From contig NZ_BIFQ01000001.1 in the NCBI RefSeq assembly GCF_003967515.1, positions 3,348,001 through 3,412,000 on the forward strand: DNA of 64,000 nt, written 5' to 3'. The notes beneath the pieces are model-generated. The model was not told the origin of the DNA and did no database searches. It saw only the letters and a program-made list of their open reading frames with translations. This stretch comes from Dictyobacter aurantiacus. Lineage in GTDB: Bacteria; Chloroflexota; Ktedonobacteria; Ktedonobacterales; Ktedonobacteraceae. Positions 19,791-27,489 of the stretch are shown piece by piece (within the stretch, counting starts at the first letter, position 1; the number at the start of each line of letters is the position of its first letter). A program made the translations under genes and the position numbers.

Positions 19791-20360
19791 TTATACGCTG
19801 AGCACTATTGAGCGTGCCCAACGTAGTATTTTGCGAGCGCTTTGAACATAGCTGCTAGCCTGCTCCGCATTGATAACCTCATCAGCTTCTTCGGGAGGAG
19901 TATCCGCATAAAATGCTTCGGGATGAAAGGGGGTCAACCGCTCCATCTCGTTCAGGATGTCATCTGGAGCATTTACTTGAGATCCCAGGGCGCGCAAATC
20001 GTGATCATAAGTGGTGCGACGACCGAAGCGAAGCAAGCTTACAGCTTGTGCTGCCTTTTCAGCTGCCTGATTGCAGAAATCCGCGCAGGCGAAATGTCGC
20101 CCGAGACCAAGTTCGACCGAGGCGGTGGCCATATCCTGGGCCGCCTCCGCGAAGAGCCCCAATGCCCCCTGGGTATCGCTACTCTGGTGGGCGGCCTGTT
20201 CTTCTTCGTCATCGACTTCTACTGGGGATTCTGCTTCATGGATGCCTGAGTTGTTCGAAGACGATGAACTTAAAGAAAGACCATGTAAGAGCAATTGCTC
20301 TATGTCCTCCTCGTTGTGCTCACCGGGCAATCCATGGTCGCTATCGTGCATCTGTGACAT
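19791..20360 (-). CDS. HEPN-domain protein
   Basis: Residues about 66-185 form a helical domain with the HEPN pattern: ALGLFAEAAQDMATASVEL, HFACADFCNQAAEKAAQAVSLL, the motif Arg115-x4-His120 (RTTYDH), and a final helix with YVQSARKILRWA. The R-x4-6-H motif is the usual RNase active site of HEPN toxins. Other HEPN proteins act as substrate-binding accessory proteins. The first 65 residues are acidic and Ser-rich and probably disordered. No MNT nucleotidyltransferase antitoxin lies beside it, so a toxin role is not supported by context. AAGGA lies ten bases before the start. Confidence 0.75.
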   Translation of the reverse strand: MSQMHDSDHGLPGEHNEEDIEQLLLHGLSLSSSSSNNSGIHEAESPVEVDDEEEQAAHQSSDTQGALGLFAEAAQDMATASVELGLGRHFACADFCNQAAEKAAQAVSLLRFGRRTTYDHDLRALGSQVNAPDDILNEMERLTPFHPEAFYADTPPEEADEVINAEQASSYVQSARKILRWARSIVLSV

Positions 20361-20767
20361 GATAATGTGATCCTTTGACGGATTTGTAACCTGTAAAAAT
20401 GGGTCCAATGCGTTTCGTTTGCATAGCACTAATCAGCTATCTTGCACATAGTATTCCTAACTATAGTGTTGTGTCAATGCTTTTGCTGTGTGTAGATTGT
20501 CTATTTTTTCTACCCGAGGCTGCATGGTTACTACCTGTTATTGCCCTCTAGCCGCGCCTTCGCGCTACGGCCTGGCATGCATCCATTCTCAGCCATGATC
20601 CGTGTAAAATTCGTGTAACCTTGATTTAATACTAGCAGAGAAAAGAACAGGTAATATACTCTCGATCGCTGTCGAAGATATTAAAAATTTATAGCATTGA
20701 AAAGTTTTAATAACGATAGTATTGATATTAGAATGGTTGGATTTTCCAGTCACTCGAGGAGGGTAGT
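20361..20767. other. 407-bp intergenic region between divergent genes
   Basis: The region is AT rich near 20600-20750 and must hold the promoters of the HEPN gene (minus) and the stress-protein gene (plus). The only strong element I can see is GAGGAGGG just before the ATG at 20768. A possible -35 TTGAAA at 20697 has no good -10. No gene or repeat was found. Confidence 0.5.
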
Positions 20768-21904
20768 ATGTCAACCACAGAACGGGCAACCGCGGTGGGT
20801 GTCTTTTCTGAGCCCGCGTTAGCCGAGCAGGCGATGGATCAGTTGCGTAACGCTGGTTTTACCGATGAGCAGATTGGCTTCGTTAGTCGTGATCCTGATC
20901 ATGCATCCTCTGACGGCATTGGAGATGGTGGAAATGCCCCATCTACGGCAACCGGAGCCGTCAGCGGCGGTGTCATTGGTGGTGTAATTGGCGCTGTTAC
21001 CTCGCTGCTTATCCCTGGCTTCGGGCCCGCCATCGCCGGTGGTATTCTGGCTGTGACGCTGGGTGGGGCGGCCCTGGGTGCGCTGGCCGGTGGTTTCGTT
21101 GGTTCTTTAATGCATCTGGGGGTGCCAGAACACGAGGCCCGCTTCTATGAGAGCCAGTTAAATGAGGGCCGCACGGTAGTAACGGTCAATGCTCCGGGAC
21201 GCTATGACGAGGCGGTACGTATCCTGCGCCAGGCTGGCGCCTACGATGCCAGCGTCGATGCTAACGCACCCGCGATCGACAATGATCGTGTAGGCAACGC
21301 GAACGCGGACGCCGATGCCGAGACTATTCCACCCATCGTCTATCCCGCGGGACTGGCCGGCATTAATAGTACCGCTGGCACGGTGAATCCTGGGTTACCG
21401 GCGGCCGCAGCACTTCCTGCCGCCACTCCTAATGTTACCGATTCCCTGGCGGGCAATAACGCACCTGCCAGCGATAACGACGCTGGCAGCGCCTATGGTT
21501 CCGCTGGAACATTCAGCACCAAGAAGAGCCCTGAGGAATTGAGAGAGCAGGAGCGCCGCCTGGAGCGGGAGCAGGGTGGGGACACCTCTTATGCGGATGA
21601 GGAGACTGTCCAGATGAGGGCCGCCCGCCAGCATCCAGCTGCTTCGTCGATTGCGGATGAGAAGACCGTTCAGATGGATGCCGCTCGGCAAGCTCCAACT
21701 GCTACATCGATCGAAGACGCCGATACCGTCATTCTGAAGAATCCTGGAAGCAATCCAGGCGCGGCGTATGGTACCGATACGACAACGCCAGAATACAACG
21801 GTGCCCTACCCGCACCGGCACGTTCGGCCTACGTGGGCACCGACACAACCACTCCTAACACAGCTGGCGTCAACGATCCCGCCTCTCGCCGCTCAAATCA
21901 GTGA
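20768..21904 (+). CDS. General-stress YflT/DUF1269-like protein with a threonine-motif tail
   Basis: The first 60 residues (VGVFSEPALAEQAMDQLRNAGFTDEQIGFVSRDP) match the fold of the general stress protein YflT/17M family. A glycine-rich hydrophobic segment follows (GGVIGGVIGAVTSLLIPGFG through GGAALGALAGGFVGSL), like the glycine-zipper region of such proteins, then a second alpha/beta part (VPEHEARFYESQLNEGRTVVTV). The last 200 residues are low complexity with repeated blocks: YADEETVQM, IADEKTVQM and IEDADTVIL, then two GTDTTTP copies. Repeated D/E-x-T-V-Q motifs are the type bound by FHA domains after kinase phosphorylation; that link is inference. It has its own terminator at 21956. Confidence 0.75.
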   Translation: MSTTERATAVGVFSEPALAEQAMDQLRNAGFTDEQIGFVSRDPDHASSDGIGDGGNAPSTATGAVSGGVIGGVIGAVTSLLIPGFGPAIAGGILAVTLGGAALGALAGGFVGSLMHLGVPEHEARFYESQLNEGRTVVTVNAPGRYDEAVRILRQAGAYDASVDANAPAIDNDRVGNANADADAETIPPIVYPAGLAGINSTAGTVNPGLPAAAALPAATPNVTDSLAGNNAPASDNDAGSAYGSAGTFSTKKSPEELREQERRLEREQGGDTSYADEETVQMRAARQHPAASSIADEKTVQMDAARQAPTATSIEDADTVILKNPGSNPGAAYGTDTTTPEYNGALPAPARSAYVGTDTTTPNTAGVNDPASRRSNQ

Positions 21905-21955
21905 GCCTCGGATACATACGAATCTCGCTAACGACCATGTTGGTCTCTGTATAGC

Positions 21956-21998
21956 GAAACGCTCCCCTCTCCTTCATACCTGGAGAGGGGGGCGTTTC
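21956..21998 (+). terminator. Intrinsic terminator of the YflT-like gene
   Basis: GAAACGC-TCCCCTCTCC pairs with GGAGAGGGG-GGCGTTTC around an eight-base loop, about 50 bp after the stop codon, followed by an A/T-rich stretch. Confidence 0.8.
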
Positions 21999-22058
21999 AT
22001 TTATCTTTATTTACAGAGCGTCTTACTTCCATGATCATCGCCTGCTGTCTGCCTTAGG

Positions 22059-22185
22059 TTTCGCACCTGCGGTGCCCAAGAGTCCGTTTTGTATTGGTGC
22101 ATGGAGTGCGCATCCGCGCACTCCATGCACCAATACAAAAAACCAGTGCGGCCGCGTAGCGGACGCGCGTGCGGGGGCGCTTATG
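22059..22185 (+). repeat. Variable-stem hairpin element, copy A
   Basis: The left flank (TTTCGCACCTGCGGTG, then AAGAGTCCG) is followed by a perfect 24-bp hairpin (22087-22110 with 22117-22140). The conserved tail AACCAGTGCGGCCGCGTAGC and the following GGACGCGCGTGCGGGGGCGC end near 22185. The tail recurs at 29.27, 61.97 and 63.45 kb while the stem sequence does not. It lies between two convergent genes and fills most of that 365-bp gap together with the terminator at 21956. Confidence 0.85.
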
Positions 22186-22269
22186 TTCCCGTACAATGAC
22201 GGGAGTCAGACACCTTTTTAGGAAGCAACGGGCATGCTATGCCATATGGCGCCCGGCTTCATGGACAGA

Positions 22270-24135
22270 CTACCTGGATAGCGGCTGTACCCAATCCGCC
22301 AGCCGGCTCGCCAGTGGTTGGGCGCGATATTCCCCCAGTCCAGAGACCAGATCGTAGCCTGCGCCCGCGGCGGGCTGACCGTGTTCGCTATCGCTAATGA
22401 TGTCATGAAAGCTACTGGCGTAGCTGACCGGATTATCAGCCAGTTGGTAGAGAAGGGGATTGATAAAGCCTATTCTGCCTCCACCATGCTGTTGTGAGAC
22501 CTGGTTGCTGAGGGTTATAAAGGCCGCCCAGAAGGGAGCCGCCAGCGCGCTTCCGTCAATGTTAAGCCAGGGATGCTGGCTGGTACGGTCCTGTGTGTAG
22601 TAGGCCGGGAAGCTATGCCGCGTGTCGACATTGAGCGCGACATCAGGCACCTCGCGGCGGCAGTGTTCACCTGAGGCATGGGGACAACCTGGCGTGCTGG
22701 CGTTTGTGGACTGTGTAGATATGGTCTGGATGTGTTGCCAGGCAGGCATCATCCATAGCTGGCTGTTGCCTCCTATGGCCAGAGGCCTGGTGCTGTCCGG
22801 GTCCAACTTGCCCGCTGTTTGTAGACTATTATGGGTGCCGTGGGGGGCAGCAAAGATGAGGGTTGTTGAACCCACACCGGTCACAAATGGCTGGGACGCG
22901 GGATCGCTCACTGTGGCCGCTGTCTGTGAGGTGGCTGGACAATTGATGGTGGAGGTCGCGATAACGCTCTGGCCCTGCAAGGCGGCCAGCTGAAAAAAGA
23001 TCGCCTCCTGTTGAATCACCTGCGCGGGCACCTGCTGTTCGCACAGCCCCCAGCTGGTGGAAACGACCGCTGGATCGTCCTGTATAATCTGTCCCCATTG
23101 GTCGAGGTAGCTTTTTTCATTGTTTGTAGTCGCGTAGACCTTGAGGCTTTGCAACTGGGGAACGCTAGCCAGGATGGCCTCGGCGTCGATTGTGGCCTCA
23201 TAAGAGGTTAGTTGAGGGACCGCTGCGGGCAGAGGCGTGCCGATGCGTACCAGCGTGGTCTTTTTGTGCCCGGTGCAGGCCATGTAGCTATAGAGATCAC
23301 TCATAGCTGGTTCTGCCAGTTCAAATAGCGCCAGCGTCTGCCCGCTTCCTGTATCGTGGGCTCGGTACAGGTCGCTGAGTCCGGCGACCTCTGCCCGGGC
23401 ATTGCTGGATGCCCTGGGAGCGGTTTTCGGACCGCTGGCGGCGCACAGCTGATTGTTCGCGGGTGATTGTGGTGCCTGGCGAAGTGCCGTATGCATCCAG
23501 CGGGTCGCGTTATTTAAGCCATTGATACTCATTACCTGGCTGGCAATGGCGGGTGGCAGGAGAGGCGCGCCGCTATTGGCGTAGTAGAGGGTGCCATCGG
23601 GAGCCCTGTAGTTATTGATCTGTTGCTGAAACGCGCGTTGTACCTGCCCGATGGTCCCCGCGAAGTCCAGTAGCAACCGATGCGTATAGGTATGGATGAT
23701 GCGGAAGCCAGCGGCCTGTAGCCAGCGCACCAGGGCTGTATAACTGGCCTGGGTCGGACTAAAGCGACGGGTGATCTCATCAGTAGTTAGCATCGGCCGG
23801 GCCTGGTGCTCGGGGGCATGGATAGTGGCAGAGAGCGCCTGCTGGAAGGCTACGCTGTCGCGCGGGCGCAATCCAAACGAGAGCCAGATTGTTTGCCGGG
23901 CATCCGTGTGAGAAATAAAGCGACTACTCTTGAGCAATGGAGAGAGCGTGCCCGGGATCGCCACTAATTGATGGGTGTTTTCGGCCTGCGCGGCTGATAG
24001 ATACAACAGTTGAGAAGATATAATACACATAACGCTTACTAAAGTAAGCAACGGTGTGATCACCGTAATAATGCGACCATAAGACTGTGTGGCATACGAC
24101 GAATAGTACTCACCTCTGCGAGGATAGCGGAACAT
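22270..24135 (-). CDS. Secreted S53 (sedolisin/kumamolisin-like) peptidase, probably lacking the catalytic serine
   Basis: The 621-residue protein has an N-terminal hydrophobic segment (ITVITPLLTLVSVMCIISS) and cleavable-looking AAQAEN. A pro-kumamolisin activation domain follows (LRPRDSVAFQQAL, LTTDEITRRFSP, VQRAFQQQINNYRAPDGTLYYAN), then the peptidase domain. The Glu and Asp of the triad are visible in YEATIDAEA, as is STSWGLCEQ. The Ca-site end AGAGYDLVSGLGEYRA is present. The serine motif, usually GTSLAAP, reads GSALAAP, so the catalytic Ser position is Ala with a Ser one place earlier. Activity is doubtful. Start 24135 has GGAGG at eight bases. Confidence 0.88.
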   Translation of the reverse strand: MFRYPRRGEYYSSYATQSYGRIITVITPLLTLVSVMCIISSQLLYLSAAQAENTHQLVAIPGTLSPLLKSSRFISHTDARQTIWLSFGLRPRDSVAFQQALSATIHAPEHQARPMLTTDEITRRFSPTQASYTALVRWLQAAGFRIIHTYTHRLLLDFAGTIGQVQRAFQQQINNYRAPDGTLYYANSGAPLLPPAIASQVMSINGLNNATRWMHTALRQAPQSPANNQLCAASGPKTAPRASSNARAEVAGLSDLYRAHDTGSGQTLALFELAEPAMSDLYSYMACTGHKKTTLVRIGTPLPAAVPQLTSYEATIDAEAILASVPQLQSLKVYATTNNEKSYLDQWGQIIQDDPAVVSTSWGLCEQQVPAQVIQQEAIFFQLAALQGQSVIATSTINCPATSQTAATVSDPASQPFVTGVGSTTLIFAAPHGTHNSLQTAGKLDPDSTRPLAIGGNSQLWMMPAWQHIQTISTQSTNASTPGCPHASGEHCRREVPDVALNVDTRHSFPAYYTQDRTSQHPWLNIDGSALAAPFWAAFITLSNQVSQQHGGGRIGFINPLLYQLADNPVSYASSFHDIISDSEHGQPAAGAGYDLVSGLGEYRAQPLASRLADWVQPLSR

Positions 24136-24510
24136 GCGAAAAACCTCCATTGCAACCCGACCCCTTATACCTATATCTGCATGTGATATGCTGCATCAAT
24201 ACTATTTTGAATTCCTTTTTATGCCGCATTGTCACATAATACTCCCTGGAGAGAGGTGATGGAAAGCTTTTGGGATGATGGTACTAATCGACGCCAAAGT
24301 CATCTATCTTGTTGAAAATATAGAGATATCCACACGTGAGTACTTAAAGACCCAACAATATCATTAAAAATATTTGTTAGTAGGCAGCATATCATTGTGA
24401 GACGGAGTGCTGATATGTTCTATTTCCTGGCTATTGCTGGTATACTACTCATACCTAGTGTGGATGTGGGTTTAACGAATATCGGCGAACGAGAGAAAGT
24501 ACACCCCAGC
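24136..24510. other. 375-bp intergenic region between the peptidase and ECF sigma genes
   Basis: This divergent promoter region is AT rich and has no repeat or RNA gene that I can see. An in-frame GTG at 24397 could extend the sigma factor, but it would add a hydrophobic N-terminus not expected in that family. Confidence 0.5.
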
Positions 24511-25122
24511 ATGACAGTGGATAAATCGGCAGATCAGCCGCTGACTGGTAATTCAACCGACGAAACCGCTCTTGTACAGTTGTATGAGCAGTTTCGCCGT
24601 CCTATCCATTCTTATATTTATCGCTTGCTTGGGAGCCGTGAAGATGCTGATGATATTACGCAAGAAGTATTTGTGCGCGTCTTTACATCCTGGGATGGAT
24701 TGTACGAACGTGACAACCTTTCTGCATGGCTGTACCGCATCGCGACCAATCTCTGTGTAGATGTATTGAGAAAGCGCAAACGTATTTCATGGTGGTCCTT
24801 TGGTTTGCGCTCTCGCCAGGTTGATGTGGACAGCGAGAATGTTTTTCAGGAGGACTTTGTTGCTTTCCTTGCCGATAGTGGGGGCATCCCCGAGGTCGCG
24901 GAGCGGGAGTTGATACGCCAGACCCTTGCGGCTCTGCCTGAAGAGTATGCGGTGGTGTTGACATTGAGTGCGGCCCAGGGGATACCCTACCAGGAAGTTG
25001 CGGAGATCGTCGGCATTTCTCCGAATGCCGCGGCCACGCGTATTTCTCGAGCGAAGAAGATGTTTGCGAAACAGTATCAGCGCGTCACTAAAGATGGTGT
25101 TGGCAAGCGGAGCGATAAATAA
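24511..25122 (+). CDS. ECF-type RNA polymerase sigma factor
   Basis: Region 2 (LYEQFRRPIHSYIYRLLG, SREDADDITQEVFVRVF, LSAWLYRIATNLCVDVLRKRKR) and region 4 (QTLAALPEEYAVVLTLSAAQG, IPYQEVAEIVGISPNAAATRISRAKKMF) define a group-4 sigma factor of about 203 residues. The start at 24511 is chosen because the conserved part begins soon after it. The next gene begins one base after this stop and encodes a membrane zinc-finger protein, so the pair is a sigma/anti-sigma operon. Confidence 0.92.
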   Translation: MTVDKSADQPLTGNSTDETALVQLYEQFRRPIHSYIYRLLGSREDADDITQEVFVRVFTSWDGLYERDNLSAWLYRIATNLCVDVLRKRKRISWWSFGLRSRQVDVDSENVFQEDFVAFLADSGGIPEVAERELIRQTLAALPEEYAVVLTLSAAQGIPYQEVAEIVGISPNAAATRISRAKKMFAKQYQRVTKDGVGKRSDK

Positions 25123-25123
25123 T

Positions 25124-26158
25124 ATGAGCAACACCAGAAGTAATAAACCACAACAAGAGAATATGGCGAATGGGTCTCTTTCTCAGGCTCTGCCGCCCCT
25201 TCCTATCATCGGGGACAATGGACCTGCGGCCTGCTCGATTATCCGCCTGTACCTGGCGGTCTGGGACGATCTCACTCCTCCCCAGAAAGAAGTTGTTGCG
25301 CGCCACGTCCAGTCCTGTGAGTTATGCCAGAAAGAGCAGCAGGTTTTAAGCCGGACGACAAAGTTGATGCGGCAACTGCCAGCTTCAGAACCCGGCGCAC
25401 GGGTTGATCAGGCCGTGCTGGTCGCGATCGCCAGGCGTCGCATGAATCGGTCGCAGCCAGCATCGCTAGCGGATCTCGCCGCCGCGCGTTCTGGAATGAG
25501 AAATAAGCAGCGACATTCTCCCGCGCGCCTGATTGGTGTTCTGGCCGCCGCCGCCGTCCTTATCCTGGCCATCGCCTTCACGGCCTCGTCACTGCTGGGT
25601 CCGCATACGCAGGCTTTTGCAGTGCCCTCCAACGTTACCTGGGATAATTATGTTCTGTACTCAAAACAGACCATGACCAATGCGCGGGGCGAGCGCTACC
25701 AGGTCATGTCATACCATAACATGAGCGCGAATGTCATGAATGTGGAGACCGTCATGAGCGGCAAGCTTGATGTGATGGTGGTGGCCGACCAGCAGAAAGC
25801 CCTGGGATTGGATATGATGCATCACGTGGCGCAGTGGGATGCCCATGAATGGATGCACGATCAGCCTCTTTTCAACCTGACTCAGCTGCGGCAAGATTTA
25901 AGTTCTGGCAAAGCGACGTATCTGGGAAAAGGGACGTTTCAAGGGAAAGAAGTCTATCGCATCCGCGCCCGCGATGGCCATGTGCTGTTGCTCGATATGC
26001 ACTATATGCTGGTAAACGTGTTGCCGCAGTCTGATGGGCAGCCAAAGCCTATGTATGATACCGTTCAGTGGCTCCAACCATCCCAGGTTTCAGCCTCATT
26101 GTGGGACATGCAGGTGCCTGGAAATTTCCGGATGGGCCAATTGCCTGGTCAACCATGA
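25124..26158 (+). CDS. Membrane anti-sigma factor with zinc-binding (ZAS) domain
   Basis: The cytoplasmic N-terminus has the ZAS motif Cys37...His61-x3-Cys65-x2-Cys68 (ARHVQSCELC), which binds zinc and holds the partner sigma factor. One membrane helix lies at about 136-158 (LIGVLAAAAVLILAIAFTASS). The outer part (about 165-344) is rich in Met/His and beta strands (VLYSKQTMTNARGERYQV, KATYLGKGTFQGKEVYRIRARDG) and resembles outer domains of the MucB/RseB or LolA type, a likely sensor of envelope state. The start at 25124 follows the sigma stop at once; the long open frame upstream overlaps the sigma gene in another frame and is not coding. Confidence 0.88.
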   Translation: MSNTRSNKPQQENMANGSLSQALPPLPIIGDNGPAACSIIRLYLAVWDDLTPPQKEVVARHVQSCELCQKEQQVLSRTTKLMRQLPASEPGARVDQAVLVAIARRRMNRSQPASLADLAAARSGMRNKQRHSPARLIGVLAAAAVLILAIAFTASSLLGPHTQAFAVPSNVTWDNYVLYSKQTMTNARGERYQVMSYHNMSANVMNVETVMSGKLDVMVVADQQKALGLDMMHHVAQWDAHEWMHDQPLFNLTQLRQDLSSGKATYLGKGTFQGKEVYRIRARDGHVLLLDMHYMLVNVLPQSDGQPKPMYDTVQWLQPSQVSASLWDMQVPGNFRMGQLPGQP

Positions 26159-26270
26159 TGCATCTTCCTCATTCTGGGGGTACAATATAGAGTGAACGGT
26201 GTGTATGTACACTTAAGAAGTTTCCCCAGTTTTCTATTCACAGTGACGTGAAAATATAAAGAGGAGAAAA

Positions 26271-27455
26271 ATGATGCCTGATCATAATCCTGTAATTGTC
26301 GGTGCGGCGAGGACGCCGACCGGTAAATTTCTCAGCTCGCTTGCCAGCTTTACCGCGCCACAACTGGGCGCGATCGCGATTAGAGAGGCGGTGCGCCGCG
26401 CCGGCATTGATCCGACAGTCATTGATGAAGTGATTATGGGCAATGTTGTATCGGCCGGCGTTGGCCAGGCACCGGCTCGCCAGGCCGCCCTGCATGCTGG
26501 TCTGCCAGAGGATATCCCCGCCTTTACCGTCAACAAGGTCTGTGGATCTGGCCTTAAAGCTGTCATGCTGGCGGCGCAGGCTATTCGCGCCGGTGATGCA
26601 CGGGCCTTTGTAGCGGGCGGCATGGAGAGCATGAGCAATGCCCCTTATTTATTGCCGAAGGCCCGTACCGGCTACCGCATGGGCGATGGCAAGCTGGTTG
26701 ATAGCGTGGTACACGATGGTCTCTGGTGCGCCTTTGAAAACATCCACATGGGCAAAGAGGCTGAAATTATCGCTGAGAAATTTGGCGTTACGCGTGAAGA
26801 GCAGGATCAGTTCTCTTTACAAAGCCACCAGCGCGCGGCGGCAGCCACGACATCTGGACGCTTTAAAGATGAGATCGTACCCGTTGAAGTTAAGCAGAAA
26901 AAGAATACCATCCTGGTCGAGACCGATGAGCCCATTCGTGGCGATTCCTCGATGGACGCGCTGACGAAACTGATGCCGGCTTTCCAGGAAGGTGGAACGG
27001 TTACCGCCGGCAACGCGCCCGGCTTGAGTGATGGGGCCTCGGCTACCGTCGTGGTCGATCAGGCCTTCGCGCAAGAGCATGGCCTGCCGGTCCTGGCGCG
27101 CATCACCGGCTATGCCTCCGCCGCCATTACCCCTCGCTACATCTTCGCGGCCCCGCCCCGCGCGGTCAATCGTTTACTTGAGCGTACCGGCCTGCGCATC
27201 TCGGACTTCGACCTGATCGAGGTCAACGAGGCCTTTGCCGCCCAGACCCTGGCCAACGGTAAAGAGATGGACTGGGACTGGGAACGTGTGAATGTGAATG
27301 GTGGCGCGATCGCCCTGGGACATCCCATCGGCTCCAGTGGCTCCCGTGTCCTGACAACCCTGATCTATGAATTGCGGCGCCGTGGCGGTGGTCGTGGCCT
27401 GGCTACGCTGTGCCTGGGTGGCGGTGGTGCCGTTGCCATGTCCGTTGAAGTATAG
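26271..27455 (+). CDS. Acetyl-CoA C-acetyltransferase (thiolase)
   Basis: This 394-residue thiolase II has the acyl-carrying Cys91 in [12 protein letters not shown], the His of [17 protein letters not shown] and the C-terminal Cys of [12 protein letters not shown]. It condenses two acetyl-CoA, or cleaves acetoacetyl-CoA or 3-ketoacyl-CoA. Two consecutive ATGs lie behind GAGGAGAAAA. The next gene, an acyl-CoA mutase, follows 34 bp later with its own strong ribosome binding site, so a two-gene operon of acyl-CoA metabolism is likely. The residues that separate biosynthetic from degradative thiolases cannot be judged safely here. Confidence 0.95.
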   Translation: MMPDHNPVIVGAARTPTGKFLSSLASFTAPQLGAIAIREAVRRAGIDPTVIDEVIMGNVVSAGVGQAPARQAALHAGLPEDIPAFTVNKVCGSGLKAVMLAAQAIRAGDARAFVAGGMESMSNAPYLLPKARTGYRMGDGKLVDSVVHDGLWCAFENIHMGKEAEIIAEKFGVTREEQDQFSLQSHQRAAAATTSGRFKDEIVPVEVKQKKNTILVETDEPIRGDSSMDALTKLMPAFQEGGTVTAGNAPGLSDGASATVVVDQAFAQEHGLPVLARITGYASAAITPRYIFAAPPRAVNRLLERTGLRISDFDLIEVNEAFAAQTLANGKEMDWDWERVNVNGGAIALGHPIGSSGSRVLTTLIYELRRRGGGRGLATLCLGGGGAVAMSVEV

Positions 27456-27489
27456 CCGTTGCAACTCATAGAGGAGAATCACAATACCT

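Noticed and set aside
24397..24510. Longer N-terminus for the ECF sigma factor from the GTG at 24397
   Set aside because: It would add a hydrophobic stretch (FYFLAIAGILLIPSV) not expected in a soluble sigma factor.
24968..25123. Upstream extension of the anti-sigma gene into the sigma gene
   Set aside because: These 52 codons overlap region 4 of the sigma factor in another frame and encode an Arg-rich stretch without homology. The ATG at 25124 is the better start.
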